Positions 1 to 11,384 of a DNA stretch of 64,000 bases are shown piece after piece; within the stretch, counting starts at the first letter, position 1; the number at the start of each line of letters is the position of its first letter. Under the pieces are notes generated by a model. It searched no databases. It was not told where the DNA came from and worked only from the letters and a program-made list of their open reading frames with translations. This DNA comes from Dasypus novemcinctus. Lineage: Eukaryota > Chordata > Mammalia > Cingulata > Dasypodidae. The stretch is from NCBI RefSeq assembly GCF_030445035.2, contig NC_080701.1, positions 27,186,798 to 27,250,797 on the forward strand. The letters run 5' to 3'. The translations under genes and the position numbers were made by a program.

Positions 1-440
1 ACTCACGCCCCTTGCCTGTGTTGGTGTTAAACATGCGTTGCACAGGTGTTGCTTTTTAACAAGAATTAAGTGCAATGCTCCATGGGCTTTGCTGCTATTC
101 AGACAAGCTCCAAATAATTTGGTTCTTTTAATGCAAAGTAATTTTGGAGGGGAAAAGAAAAAGTCTCATAAAGGAACTTTTGTAGTCCTTTCAACATTTA
201 ATCTAATCCCTTAGCATCAACTCTTCCCTAAAATGGCGTATGAGTCATGATCTGCAGCAGTAAAGACTACAGGTAATGTGTATGTAAGGAATATGAGGTC
301 ACTTAAATTTAGGTTCTGTAAGCAGGGACTGCAATTGTTACTTTAGAACTTCTCTGCTGCACTGACAATATCTTGCTATTCCTGTAACCAACTAATGCCA
401 AAAGAATGGTTTTGTAATAAAATTGTAGATGTATCTAAAA
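1..440 (+). other. FNTA: Probable 3' UTR end of FNTA
   Basis: No coding frame is present. The segment is single-copy in character and ends about 15-20 bases after an AATAAA signal (416-421). It lies about 10.5 kb upstream of the POMK CpG island on the same strand, where FNTA (alpha subunit of protein farnesyltransferase and geranylgeranyltransferase I) is expected from human gene order FNTA-POMK-HGSNAT. Wording such as the stretch at 11-70 resembles what I recall of the human FNTA 3' UTR, but I could not align it. The stop codon would lie just left of the window. The call rests on synteny plus the poly(A) signal. Confidence 0.55.
416..421 (+). promoter_or_regulatory. FNTA: Poly(A) signal AATAAA, probable FNTA 3' end
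   Basis: Canonical AATAAA followed by a short A-rich stretch near 436. It is the only canonical signal in the first 600 bases on this strand and would close the UTR assigned above. Confidence 0.5.
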
Positions 441-909
441 AGTGCCATAATGATTTGATTTTTTAATACCATTTAATGGTACACATACACAGAAGTTGTC
501 TTGGCTTAGAAAAGCAATAGAAAACAAAAGAAACCACAGATAAGATTACGTTAAAGGAAATGTTATTAAAATGCAAACTAGTCCTAGTTTCTGACTGTAA
601 GCAACAAAGTGTACTCGATAGTTTAAACTCAAAGGGTTTATTGAGTTACATAGATAGTTCAGAGAACAATTGGCTAATCTTCTAGAAGTGCATCCCAAAA
701 CCACTGGATTATAAAGTTGCTCCTGCCTGTGCAAAGATCAGGAAGCTGCTAAAGCAGGAGGCCACAGCCCAGGCTGCCAGCTCCAGGCCTGCCGCCTTTG
801 CCGAGTTCTCTCCCATGTAATTCAGTTCCAAATTAAAGGCTCAGTGTAGTGTATCTGATTGATAGAACTACAGAATAGTATAAACAACTCCTTTAATTAG
901 AAAAAAAAT
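441..909. other. Intergenic sequence without recognised gene
   Basis: I see no coding exon, CpG cluster or clear repeat consensus. The part from about 600 to 700 contains TTTATTGAG and looks like an eroded interspersed repeat, but I cannot name it. Confidence 0.4.
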
Positions 910-990
910 TTTTTTTAGGAAGTACTGGGGATTGAACCTGGAACCTCATACATGAAGTGTGTGTTCAACCACTGAGCTATACCCACTCCT
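910..990 (-). mobile_element. DAS-type SINE, monomer
   Basis: A T-run head is followed by the reverse complement of a tRNA-like unit: a B-box-like GGGATTGAACC and an A-box-like ACTGAGCTATACCC. The same ~80-bp unit recurs at 3706, 7143, 17977, 23351, 37114 and 61944. It is too diverged to be a working tRNA gene. Confidence 0.8.
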
Positions 991-1134
991 AAACAACTTT
1001 TTTATGCACTGGGAAACCAAAAAATTTTTGTGACTTACTTTGAGATGCTTACTTTATGGTGGTGGTCTGGAACCAAACCCAGCAATATCTCTGAGGCATG
1101 CCTGTGTAAATCAGTGTTTTAAACTGGGTTGTAG

Positions 1135-1571
1135 GGAAGCGGACTTGGCCCAGTGGTTAGGGCGTCCGCCTACCACATGGGAGGTCCACGGTTCAAACCC
1201 CAGGCCTCCTTGACCCGTGTGGAGCGGGCCCATGCGCAGTGCTGATGCGCGCAAGGAGTGCCCTGCCACGCAGGGGTGTCCCCGTGTAGGGGAGCCCCAC
1301 GTGCAAGGAGTGCGCCCCTTAAGGAGAGCCGCCCAGCGTGAAAGAAAGTGCAGCCTGCCCAGGAATGGCGCCGCATACATGGAGAGCTGATGCAGCAAGA
1401 TGACACAACAAAAAGAAACACAGATTCCCGTGCCGCTGTCAACAAACAGAAGCAGACAGAAAGAAGAACACGCAGCAAATGGACACAGAGGAGAGACAAC
1501 TGGGGTGGGGGAAAAGAAGGGGAGAGAAATAAATAAAATCTTAAAAAATATATATTTATATACTTAAAAAT
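1135..1571 (+). mobile_element. DAS-III type SINE, full length
   Basis: It starts with the tRNA-like head (GGAAGCGGACTTGGCCCAG), has the long tRNA-unrelated body and ends in an AATAAATAAAATCTT A-rich tail. A 14-bp target-site duplication flanks it exactly (AAACTGGGTTGTAG at 1121-1134 and 1572-1585), so both ends are certain. Confidence 0.93.
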
Positions 1572-1659
1572 AAACTGGGTTGTAGCCTATTAATGGATAC
1601 TTAAGTTAGTGGGTTTCACCAACCTTTTTTTAAAAAATGAAATGCAATAGCAACTTTTT

Positions 1660-3225
1660 AATTTAATTGAACTCTGCTCTCATCCTTATTAATTCTACTT
1701 GATTTGGGTTCATTTTCTAATTTTAAAAAAAAATTTACTTTTTAAATTGCAGTAAAAAATGCGTAATAATTTTAACCATTTTAACTGACATATCTTTGAT
1801 ATTAAGTACATTGCCATCACTGTAATTTTAAGACTATTTTTTCATCCCTAAGCAAAACTCATACACTAGCAATAACTCCCCATCAGCCCCTCCCCCTTCC
1901 CCTGCAACCATTATTCTGCTTTCTGTCTCTAAAATTGTGCTTATTCTAGTATGTCATGTAAGAGAAATCATAAAATATTTGTCCTTTTGTGTCTGGCTTA
2001 TTTCATTCAACATGATTTCATCAAGATTCACCTATGTAGTATGTATCAGAACTTCATTCCTTTTTACATTGAATAATATTTCATTGTAGGGATATACCAC
2101 ATTTTGTTTATACATTAATCTTTTTTTTTAAATTAAAGTTAGTAGATTACAAGGAAATACATTGATCTGTTGATGGACCCTTGGGTTGCTTCCACTCTTC
2201 AGCTAATGTGATTAATGCTGTACTGAACATTGGTATACAAATATCTGCTCAAGTCCCTGATTACAGTTCTTTTGGTTGTATACCTAGAAGTGGGATTGCT
2301 GGGTCAGATGGAAATTCTATATTTAACCTTCTGAGGAACTGCCAAACTCTTTTTCCACAGTGGCTGTACCATTTTACATTCCCACCAACAATGTATGAGG
2401 GTTCCTATTTCTCTGCATCCTTTTTTTTTTTTTAAGATCTTTTAAAGAAAATTTCTCTCCCTTCCCCCCGCCCCCCCAACTGTCTGCTTTCTGCATCCAT
2501 TTGCTGTGTGTTATTCTGTGTCTGTTTGCATTCTTGACAATGGCACTGGGAGTCTGTCTCTTTTTGTTGCATCATCTTGCTGTGTCAGCTCTCTGTGTGC
2601 GGCACCACTCCTGGGCAGCCTGCGTTTTTTTCACATGGGGCGGCTCTCCTTGCAGGGCGCACTCCTTGTGCGTGGACCTCCCCTACATGAGGGATACCCC
2701 TGCGTGGCACAGCACTCCTTGCGAGTGGCAGCAGTGCGCGTGGGCCAGCTCATCACACGGGTCAGGAGGCCCTGGCTTTGAACCCTGGACCTCCCATGTA
2801 GTAGGTGGACGCTCTTATCAGGTGAGCCACATCTGCTTCCCTTTCTCTGCATCCTTGGTAACACTTCCAGTTTTTAAAAAAATAATAGCCATCTTGGTGG
2901 GTGTGAAGTATCTCGCAATTTTAATTTGCATTTCTCTAAAGGCTAGTGGTGGTAAGCATCTTTTAATTTATTTATTAACCATTCAAATATCTCCTTTGGA
3001 GAAATGTCTATTAAAATCTTTGGCCCATTTTTTAATTGGGTTGTCTTTTTGTTAATTGAGTTGTAAGAGTTGGTTGTTCTGAATATTAAACCCTTGTCAG
3101 ATATATGTGTTGAGACCACTTTCTACCATTCTGTAGGTTATCTTCACTTTAGAAGGAAGCATTTACTCCCATCTAGCCTTTTGTTTTCTGTATATCATGT
3201 ATGATTTTTGTTCTCAATTACTCTT
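1660..3225 (-). mobile_element. Old LINE-1 (L1M-type) 3' region, split by SINEs
   Basis: This is the reverse complement of a mammalian L1 3' end. Phrases such as TCATTCAACATGATTTCATC, TGGGTTGCTTCCA and TAGAAGTGGGATTGCTGGGT are typical of the ORF2 end and 3' UTR of old L1s read backwards. It is interrupted at 2421-2841 by a DAS-III SINE. No usable frame remains. Confidence 0.8.
2421..2841 (-). mobile_element. DAS-III type SINE inserted in L1
   Basis: A poly-T head, CCCC-rich tail region, the DAS-III body and a tRNA-like end at 2790-2841. The 13-bp duplication TTTCTCTGCATCC (2408-2420 and 2842-2854) proves insertion into the older L1. Confidence 0.92.
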
Positions 3226-3457
3226 AGTGCTTTTTTTTTTTTTTTTGAGGTAATGGGGCCGGGGATTAAATCCAGGACCTTGTATATGGTAAGCCGGCAC
3301 TTGGCCACTGAACCACATTGACTTCCCTGAGTTGGTTTTTTCATTTGTTTTGTTTCTTGTTCATGTTTGTTTTTTCAGGAGGCACTGAGAACAGAACCCA
3401 GAACCTCCCATGTGGGAGGTGGGAGCGCAACTGCTTGAGCCACATCCGGTCCCTCCC
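3226..3457 (-). mobile_element. DAS-type SINE, dimer
   Basis: Two tRNA-like units in reverse orientation are joined by a linker, TTCATTTGTTTTGTTTCTTG. Each unit carries a B-box-like region. The same dimer recurs at about 6609, 9816, 12655, 24723 and 58678. Confidence 0.8.
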
Positions 3458-3705
3458 CCCCTTTTTTTTGTATTTAGTTGTTTTCTTTCAGTATACCATT
3501 TTGGACCTCTTCTTTCCTTTTCTCTGTATATTTTTAGTTGTTTTTTAAATGGTTACTGTTGTGACTACAGTTAATAAACTAATACCTAGTTTGACTAGTA
3601 CCAACACAGTTTCAGTATGGTACAAATTCTACTTATACAACTCCATCCATTTCCCTATATATTGTTATTGTCTCAGATTGCATGTATGCCCTTTAACATT
3701 GATTT

Positions 3706-3807
3706 TTTTTTATTAAAAAAATTTTTTTTTAGGCAGTATCAGGGATTGAACCTGGGACCTTGTACGTGGGAAGCAGATGCTCAACCACTGAGCTATACCC
3801 GCTCTAC
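3706..3807 (-). mobile_element. DAS-type SINE, monomer
   Basis: One tRNA-like unit preceded by T/A-rich tail. The flanking duplication TAACATTGATTT / TAACATAGATTT (3694-3705, 3808-3819) marks the ends. Confidence 0.85.
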
Positions 3808-6608
3808 TAACATAGATTTCAAATATTACTTTACACATGTGTTTGTTAAATCATATGTGGAAGGGGGAAGCAGTTATAAACCCAAAGTTCAGTAATACAG
3901 GATTTTATATTTACCTATGTAGTTACATTGACCAGTATTTTTATTTCATATTATGGCTTTGGAGTTACTGCCTAGTACTAGTGTCCATTTTTTTATTTTA
4001 GCCTGAAGGCCTCCCTTTAGCATTTCTTGTAGGTCAGATCTTCTGGTAATAACTCTTTCAGCTTTTGTTTGTAAATGTCTTAATTTCTCCTTCCTTTTTG
4101 AAAGATAATTTTGCTATACATATAGTTCTCGGATTTTTTTCTGTAAGGACTTTGAATATGTCATCCCACTGACTTCTGGCCTTTATGGTTTCTGCTGAGA
4201 AATCTCTTGTTCATCTTTTTTTTTTTTTTCTAGTTAGGCCAGTAGTTTATTAAGAAATGGAAGAAAAGAACAGGATTACACACCTGAACTGTAGATGCTC
4301 CTCTAGGCAGAGCCTGTTCTTAATCTTATTGGGGATCCCTTCTGATCATGTCACAGGTCCCTTCTCTTGCTTCTTTCAAAATCCTCTCTTTGGCTTTGGA
4401 TTTTGACAATTTCACTATAATTGTAACTCTCTTGGAGTCTATCCTGCTTGGAGTTTGTTGAGCTTCCTGGATATGCATATTCATATCTGTCATCAGATTT
4501 GGGACGTTTTCGGCCATTATGTCCTCAAATACTTCTCTTCCCCTTTCTTGCCCTCTGTAACTCCAAAGAGTTGATACACTTGATGGTATCCCACAGGTCC
4601 CCTGGCCTCTGTTTGCTTTTCTTCATTATGTTTTCTTTCTGCTCTTTACAATGGATAATTTCAATTGTCTTCAAGTTCATTGATCCTTTCTTCAAATCTG
4701 TGGACTCCAAAAAATGAGTTTTTCATTTTAATGTCCGTACTTTGCAGCTCCAAAATTTGTTTGGTTCCTTTTAAAATAATTTATATTTATTTATTTTATT
4801 TGGAGAAAATTTCCCTGAGTTCTTTCAGTTTTTTGTATATGTATTCCTTTAGCTTATTGAACATATTTGAGACTGTTGGTTTAAAGTCTTTGACTAACAG
4901 TTCTAATGCATAAGCTTTCTTGGGGATGGTTTTTGGCAAGTTCTTTTGTTACTGTGAATGGGCCTCCTTTCCTGTTTCTTTTGATTTTATGATTTTTTGT
5001 TGAGAACTGGACATTCTGAGTATTTTTATAACTCTGGAATCTAGTTCTATTCCTCTGGGTGACCAGAATTCATTGTTGCTGATGTCTAGAGCCATCAGTT
5101 TGAGACTCTTCCAAACAATTTTTGCTCCCAAATGAGGACTGGAAATAAATTTTAAAAAATAGGTACTTCCTCTACTCCTCTGTTACTTTTGCGTAAGGGG
5201 GGTTGGAACAGTGACCCTCAGAATGGGTCCTCCAGTGATCTGAAGTAGCTTATCAAAAGCAATAATCAGTGACCAGATCACATACCCCAGGATTTTGGAA
5301 GGCTAGACACTTACAGCCCACCCTGCATCAGGAGGCTCCACCAAGAGCACAGGCTGCAGTGTATGCTGCTGCCTGCCATGTGGTCGGGGCGTAGGGGATG
5401 CTAGCCCTTGCACAGAAGGTGAAATTCACTGATGTGTACCACATTTACCAGCATCTGCCTCTGTTTCCTGGATGCTATACTTGTTCCACTAGACTCCAGA
5501 GTTTCAGAATAGTTGATTCAGACAGTTCTTGCTAGTTCAATAGTTGTTTTTGTGGAAGGACTGATTCCTGAAATTTCCTACTCTGCCATTTTCCCACAAT
5601 TCTCTTCTGTGCTAATTTTTTTTAAAGGTCTGGAGCTTAGATTAATTGATTAGAAACCTTTCTTCTTTTCTAATATAATTAATAATACAAATTTCCCTGT
5701 AAGAACTGTTTTAGCTGCATCCCCAAAATTTTGATATGTTGTATTTCCATTTTCATTCAGTTCAAAATATTTTCTAATTTCCCTCCTTGAGAATTCCTCT
5801 TTGACCCATGGATTATTTAGCAGTGTATTGTTCAAATTCCTAAGTGTTTGGAGGTTTTCCTATTACCCTCTGATATTGGTTGTTATTTTGTCTTGTTTTT
5901 AGTGGTTCCTTGAATTACAAAACACACATTTAACTTTCTACAGTCTATTTAGAGTCAGTATTGTATCAGTTCACTTGGCATGTAAAAGCCTTAACGGCAT
6001 ATAGGTCTTATTCTACCATTTGTGCTATAGTTATTGGATGTATTACATCTACAAGCATTGAAAACTGCATCAGACAATTTTATGCTTTTTAAATTCAACC
6101 ACCAAAATTATTTTAAAGAACTCAAGAAGGTAGTCCATGGTATTTACCAGTTATTTGCTATTTCTGTTACTCTTCCTACATTCCTGATGTTCCAGATTCC
6201 CATCTGCTATGATTTCTCTTCTGTCTGAAGAACTTCCATTAACAATTCTTTTAGTGCAAGTTTGCTGTCTGCAAATTTTCTTAGTTTTCCTTATTTGAGA
6301 GTGTCCTTTTTTCCTGGATATATAATTCTAGCTTGTGATTCTTTTCTTTCAGCACTTGAAAAATGTGCCACTTCCCCTGGTTATCATGATTTTAGATGAC
6401 AATATCACTGTCATTTGAATGATTGTTTGCCTATTGTTTATACTTCTTATCTCTGTATGCCTTCAAGACTTTTTCTTTGTCCTTAGTTTTCAGCAATTTG
6501 AACATGATATATCTGGGTATGAATTTCTTTGGATTTATTCTATTTGGGTTTTGCTCAGTGTCTTGAGTCTGTGGGTTTCACCAAACTTGAGAAATTTTTA
6601 GCTATCTT

Positions 6609-6834
6609 TTTTTTTTTTTTAGGTACCAGGGACTGGGTATTGAACCTGGGACCTCATATATGAGAAGCCAGCACTCAACCACTGACCCACATTTGCTCCT
6701 CTGAGTTCTTTTTTTTGTTTTTTTATTTGTTTTGCTTGTTGTTTTTGTTTTTATAGGGGGCACCAGGAACTGAACCTGGGACCACCCATGTAGGAAGCAG
6801 TTGTCCAACCACTTGAGCCACATATGCCCCCTCA
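6609..6834 (-). mobile_element. DAS-type SINE, dimer
   Basis: T-run head, unit one ending in CCACATTTGCTCCTC, the TTATTTGTTTTGCTTGTTG linker, and unit two ending CACATATGCCCCC. It interrupts L1 sequence. Confidence 0.82.
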
Positions 6835-7142
6835 TTATTTCTTTAAATATTTTTTTTCAGTACTTTCTTTTCTCCTCTGTGACTCTGGTAACATGTATAT
6901 TAGACCTTATGTTTTTGTCCCACAGGAACCTGAGGTTCTGTTCTTTTTTTTTTTCCCTATCCCTTTCTGTCTATTGTTTCTATTGGATTCTTTCTATTAA
7001 TCTGTCTTCAAGTTCAGACTCCTATATTATCTCCATTCAGCTATTGAATCTATCCAATGAATTTCTTATTGTGGTTATTGTATTTTTCAGTTCTAAAATG
7101 TTTATTTGGTTCTTCTTCCTTTCTTCTGTTCTTTACTGATAA

Positions 7143-7228
7143 TTTTTTTTTAAGGAGGTACCAGGGATTGAACCCAGTACCTTGTACATGGGAAGCAGAC
7201 ATTCAAACCACTGAGCTATACCCACTCC
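7143..7228 (-). mobile_element. DAS-type SINE, monomer
   Basis: One unit with GGGATTGAACCC and ACTGAGCTATACCCACTCC, preceded by a T-run, inside L1 sequence. Confidence 0.82.
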
Positions 7229-7500
7229 CCAATAATACCTATTTTAACCTTTGTTTCTAGAGTATTCATAAATGCTCATTTGATTTGACTATTCCTGATT
7301 GCTTGTTTGAGCAGCTTTATAACTGTTCTAAAATCTTTGTCAGATAATTTCAACAGCTCTATCATCTCATTGCTGGCAACTGTTGAATGTCGTTTTCTGT
7401 GTGAGTTAAGCTTTTTGTAATTTTTCATATGTCTAGTAATTTTGGATTGTATTTTGATCATTTTTAATATCATGTAACAGACTTTGGTTCTTGTTTAAAT

Positions 7501-7913
7501 CCTTATGGACAATATTGATAGTTTTGATATAGTAAACACTTCCGCTAGTTAGGTACAGACTGCAAGTGGACTATGTTTCTAAAGTCAGTTAAGTTTTTCA
7601 AAGATTTTGCAGTGCTGTTTGGATCTTTCCTCTGTGTGTTGCCCAATGGTTAATCTGTGACATGAAGCTCTCACAATCTTTGGTATACTAATTAGAATTA
7701 GATACATGTATGCACAGGTCAGGAGTGAGCCCAGGAGTTTATAAACAACTTCATAGGGTTTCTTTCCCAATTATTCTCCCTCATCACTATCTTTTTAATA
7801 CTTTCCAGGTATCTGGGGCTCCCCACTTTGGTCCTCTGTCCAGAAACCTCCCACTTTTGGTGGGAACTTCCATAGCAGTGGGAGAAAAATAGAAAAAGCA
7901 GTGGGATTTGTCT
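7501..7913. other. Intergenic, probable eroded L1 continuation
   Basis: AT-rich sequence that follows on from the minus-strand L1 without a clear break. I see no gene or regulatory cluster. 8302-8652 has the same character after the intervening SINE. Confidence 0.4.
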
Positions 7914-8291
7914 TTTTTTTTTTTTTTAAGATTTATTTTTATTTATTTAATTCCCCTTCCTTCCCCTGTTTGTCTGTTTTCTGTGTCTTTTTGCTGCGTC
8001 TTGTTTCTTTGTCCGCTTCTGTTGTCGTCAGCAGCACGGGAAGTGTGGGCGGCGCCATTCCTGGGCAGGCTGCACTTTCTTTCGCGCTGGGCGGCTCTCC
8101 TTACGGGCGCACTCCTTGCGCGTGGGGCTCCCCTACGCGGGGGACACCCCTGTGTAGCAGGGCACTCCTTGCGCACATCAGCACTGCACATGGGCCAGCT
8201 CCACACGGGTCAAGGAGGCCTGGGGCTTGAACCGCGGACCTCCCATGTGGTAGACGGACGCCCTAACCACTGGGCCAAAGTCCGTTTTCCC
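7914..8291 (-). mobile_element. DAS-III type SINE, internal-deletion subfamily
   Basis: Full-length element with a 10-bp duplication GGATTTGTCT (7904-7913, 8292-8301). The body reads directly from the GGCGCCATTCC region to the CACGGGAAGTGTGGG region, lacking the ~45-bp stretch (ATCTTGCTGTGTCAGCTC in other copies). The same junction is seen at 8672, 17039 and 59555. Confidence 0.9.
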
Positions 8292-8652
8292 GGATTTGTC
8301 TCTTGAGTCACAGCACCACTGAATGGATATAAAGATCTCCTTCCCTCAGAGTTTTGGCTCCTGCTGACCAATTGCTGCTGCCTCTTTTCCTGCCATGCGA
8401 TTGCTCCCTGGGGATTGGGGAATAAGACTACAGGGAAAAAATAAGAGGAAAAAAACAGGGAATTTTCTCCACTCTGAGCTAGAGGAGTTCCCTTTGTTGG
8501 GATTTGTGCCAGAACTGTATCTCTCTGTCTCCGTCACAGTATTTTCCAGGTTTGGGGCTGTGTTGAGTTCAGGCTTGAGGGTAGCAGAGGGAAAAAAAGG
8601 CCAACATCATGACAAGTTTTAAAGGACTCTAAATTCTGGTGTTCTTTCATCC
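8292..8652. other. Intergenic spacer between two DAS-III copies
   Basis: About 350 bases of moderately GC-balanced sequence, probably an eroded L1 remnant. No exon or promoter signature seen. Confidence 0.35.
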
Positions 8653-8671
8653 ATTTGGCAATATTTACTTT

Positions 8672-9044
8672 TTTTTTTTTTTAAGATTTATTTTTATTTA
8701 TTTAATTCCCCTCCCCACCCCCGGTTGTCTGCTTTCTGTGTCTTTTTGCTGCGTCTTGTTTCTTGTTTCTTTTGTCCGCTTCTGTTGTCGTCAGAGGCAC
8801 GGGAAGTGTGGGCGGCGCCATTCCTTGGCAGGCTGCTCCCTCCTTCGCGCTGGGCGGCTCTCCTTATGGGTGCACTCCTTGCGCGTGGGGCTCCCCTACG
8901 CTGGGGACAACCCTACGTGGCAGGGCACTCCTTGCCACTGCACATGGGCCAGCTCCACACGGGTCAAGGAGACCCGGGGCTTGAACCCCGGACCTCCCAT
9001 GTGGTAGACGGACGCCCTAACCACTGGGCCAAAGTCCGTTTCCA
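8672..9044 (-). mobile_element. DAS-III type SINE, internal-deletion subfamily
   Basis: Same orientation and same internal deletion as the copy 380 bases upstream. A long duplication ATTTGGCAATATTTACTT (8653-8670; 9045-9062) flanks it, so it is an independent insertion and not a tandem copy. Confidence 0.92.
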
Positions 9045-9063
9045 ATTTGGCAATATTTACTTT

Positions 9064-9815
9064 CAAAGAACCTTTAATAAGCTGTGCATTGAATTCTGCT
9101 CAGGTTTTATAGTTATATTCAGGGGTAGAGAAAAGTTTGCATTTTCGAAATCTCTCCTTTCACAATATATTTGTCCTCTACTAACATTTCTTCTAATCCC
9201 CAAATCAAAGTTTTCCAGAGCTCAGATTTGGCTCTCCTTTCTCTCTATGGTCTTTCTCCTGGAGAGGCCATTCATTCTAGAACATCACCATATTCTTATT
9301 GTAGATAATTCCTATATATGTAGAAGCAAATAAATATTATGTGTGTATACGCATATACAATTATAAATACAATTTTAAAATTGGATTGCTTCACTACCCT
9401 TAACCATATATTATGAATATCCTTTCATATAAATGCATACAGATCTACATCTTTTAGTAGCATGAATGTAACATAATTCCTTTAAGAAATCTCTAAGTAC
9501 TTAGGTTTTTTTTTCCCTTCTATAAATATCCTTGATCAAAAACACTTCAGCAAGATCTCTTATACATATATCTTAGATATATTCCTAGATATAGGATTTG
9601 CTAGGGCCCTACATAGAAAGAATTGCTACAGGTTATACCACCTTACATATAGATGTGGGAAAGCTTTTAGTCTTTGTATATCAGCAGTAAATAATATTCT
9701 TTTTTACTATTTTCCACTCTGATAGACACAGGTGGCTTCTAGTTATTTTAATTTCCACTGTTTCAATTACCAATATAGGCTTAGCTTTTTCACCACATCA
9801 TGTTATTCTCTTGAT
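9064..9815. other. AT-rich intergenic DNA
   Basis: No gene. 9340-9800 has the feel of an old L1 3' end in reverse (TTAACCATATATTATGAATA, TTGCTAGGGC), but the match is too weak to name. Confidence 0.35.
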
Positions 9816-9990
9816 GATACCTCATATGTGGGAAGTCAGCACTCAACCACTGAGCCACATCGGCTCCCCTGAGTTGGTTTTGTTTTTTTCATTTGTTTTG
9901 CTTGCTTGTTATTTTGTTTTAGGAGGAAGCTGAGACCCTCCCATGTGGGAAGCAGGCATTCAGCCGCTTGACTTGCATCTGCTCCCCCCC
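9816..9990 (-). mobile_element. DAS-type SINE, dimer, partial first unit
   Basis: The right part of unit one (CTCAACCACTGAGCCACATC), the TTTTGCTTGCTTG linker and unit two are visible. The T-run tail expected on the left is missing, so the copy is truncated or eroded. Confidence 0.7.
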
Positions 9991-10004
9991 TACACTTGGC
10001 TTTT

Positions 10005-10377
10005 TTTTTTTTTAACTTATTTATTTCTCCTCCCCTTCCCCATCTGCTTTCTGTGTCCATTCGCTGTGTGTTCTGTGTCTGCTTGTATTCTCATTAGGCG
10101 GCTCCAGGAACTGATCATGGGACCTTCCAGAGTGGGAGAGAGGCGCTGGATCTCTTGTGCCACCTCAGCTCCCTGACCTGCTGCATCTCTTATTGTCTCT
10201 CCTCTGTCTCTCCTTGTTGCGTCATCTTGCTGCGCCAGCTCTCTGCGTGGGCCAGCACTCCACATGGGCCAGCTTGCCACACCGGCCAGCTCGCCATCAC
10301 CAGGAGGCCCTGGGCATCGAACCCTGGACCTCCTATATGGTAGACGGGAGCCCAATTGCATGAGCCACATCCGCTTC
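10005..10377 (-). mobile_element. Long composite DAS-type SINE
   Basis: T-run, CTGTGTCCATTCGCTGTGTG tail region, a first tRNA-like unit around 10100-10175, a middle GTTGCGTCATCTTGCTGCG segment, short GGGCCAGC repeats and a final unit ending CACATCCGCTTCC. The duplication CCTACACTTGGCTTTT (9989-10004; 10378-10393) gives exact ends. Confidence 0.88.
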
Positions 10378-10393
10378 CCTACACTTGGCTTTT

Positions 10394-10700
10394 CAATGTC
10401 ACAGCCTCCCCGCCTCATTTTTCCACCAGGCACAAACACTAAAATCCGCTATCAAGTGTTGAAACCTGAGACCTTTGACCCTTCCCTCAGCTTCCTCCCT
10501 CCCCTTTCTCCAAATCCTACGCCTCCTGTGCAGCTTGCTCAAGTGCTTGCCTGCCAGTCCTTGAATAAAAGCTCGGCTTTACTGCCTTATTGGATAAGGA
10601 CCTGTTTCCTTTACAACTGCTTCTCACACTTAAGTAGCATCATCACCGGGTAGCCTGGCTTAGGGACAGATGGTTGCAACCTCTCCCCATCCCCTATCCC
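10394..10700. other. Intergenic sequence upstream of the POMK CpG island
   Basis: Mostly single-copy looking. An AATAAA occurs near 10564 with TCGGCTTTACTGCC after it, which could be the tail of an old LTR, but I cannot define ends. No coding frame is convincing. Confidence 0.3.
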
Positions 10701-10812
10701 CAACCCCCCAAGTTTCTGCAGGCCTAGTACGGCCCCGGGAACCTACATTTCTAACAAAGTCCCTGGAGACGCTGAGGCCGCCGGCTGGGGCATCCCTGGA
10801 AACCACTGCTCT
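10700..10812 (+). mobile_element. MER5-like DNA transposon remnant
   Basis: GGGAACCTACATTTCTAACA and the following GTCCCTGGAGACGCTGAGGC to AAACCACTGCTCT match the right half of the non-autonomous hAT element MER5A (compare the better copy at 14584). It abuts the POMK CpG island and has become GC-rich. Confidence 0.5.
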
Positions 10813-10999
10813 GCCCTGCGTAGGAGCTCTTTTCAGCGTCTTGCTCTTACGGCAGCTCTCCACAGCGCCCGGCCGGCGTGCGGCCTAACACAATAGTTCA
10901 ACACACAGAGGTCCTCGCACCCTCAGGAGGCAGCAGCCAGAACAGGAAAGCGGGTCCCCGCGCTCGGGCTAGGCCGCGCACGCGCGCGGACCCCGGCGG

Positions 11000-11123
11000 G
11001 GCATTTCCAGGCCCGGCCGCCAGGCGCGCGGCGGCCGCCAGGGGGCAGTGTGGCGCGCTCGCCCCGCCGCCTCGTTTCCGGCCGCGGCCGCTGGGAAGGC
11101 CGCGCGCGGGAGCCGGGCGGCAG
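11000..11123 (+). other. POMK: Probable POMK non-coding exon 1
   Basis: A consensus donor (GGCAG|GTAAGC) sits at 11123/11124 inside the CpG island. Human POMK has non-coding first exons, and the first in-frame ATG of the conserved protein is far downstream at 24394, so a 5' UTR exon here is expected. The transcription start is not visible; the left limit is a guess. Confidence 0.55.
11033..11050 (+). promoter_or_regulatory. CTCF-like motif in POMK promoter
   Basis: GGCCGCCAGGGGGCAGTG fits the CTCF core (CCASYAGRKGGCRS) closely. Confidence 0.6.
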
Positions 11124-11371
11124 GTAAGCGCGGCGGCGAGCGGCGGCCCGGGCCTCCCGCCACCCCCGCACCGGGCCGCGCGGCCGCAGGGGCGCGGAGG
11201 GCGCTCGCGGGTCCCCGACGCCAGCCCCGGGCCCTGGGCCTGCGGGGCCCGCGGGCTCTGCGGCGCGCCCGGCTGCGCCCCGGAGGCCGCGCGGGCCCGG
11301 GAGGACGCCCGTCCCGCCCGCCCGCCCAGCCCGTCCTCGCGCCGAGCCGGACCTTTAAACGGCAGGACGAC

Positions 11372-11384
11372 GGCGCATGCGCGC
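11372..11384. promoter_or_regulatory. NRF-1-like palindrome
   Basis: GGCGCATGCGCGC matches the NRF-1 consensus (YGCGCAYGCGCR), common in CpG-island promoters of housekeeping genes. It is downstream of the probable first exon. Confidence 0.5.

Larger units (their letters stand above)
3458..7500 (-). mobile_element. Old LINE-1 3' regions, at least two copies, minus strand
   Basis: Reverse-complement L1 3' sequence: 4020-5150 contains CTTCTGGTAATAACTCTTTC, GGGGATCCCTTCTGATCATG and CCTGGATATGCATATTCATA, and 5640-6000 has TAGCTGCATCCCCAAAATTT. The region 6210-7480 repeats the same kind of sequence as 4020-5100, so two related L1 3' ends lie head to tail. DAS SINEs at 3706, 6609 and 7143 interrupt it. 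No frame longer than about 110 codons survives. Confidence 0.75.

Noticed and set aside
7901-9333. Overlapping 60-200 codon frames rich in Leu/Ala/Arg (and at 1111, 2501, 12920, 15941, 17089, 28458, 36606, 41266, 46727, 54662, 59577)
   Set aside because: All lie within DAS-III SINEs and repeat from copy to copy in either orientation; they are SINE reading frames without start context or conservation as proteins.
10540-10660. AATAAA near 10564 as a poly(A) site of an upstream gene
   Set aside because: No coding exon or spliced segment leads into it; more likely an LTR scrap.
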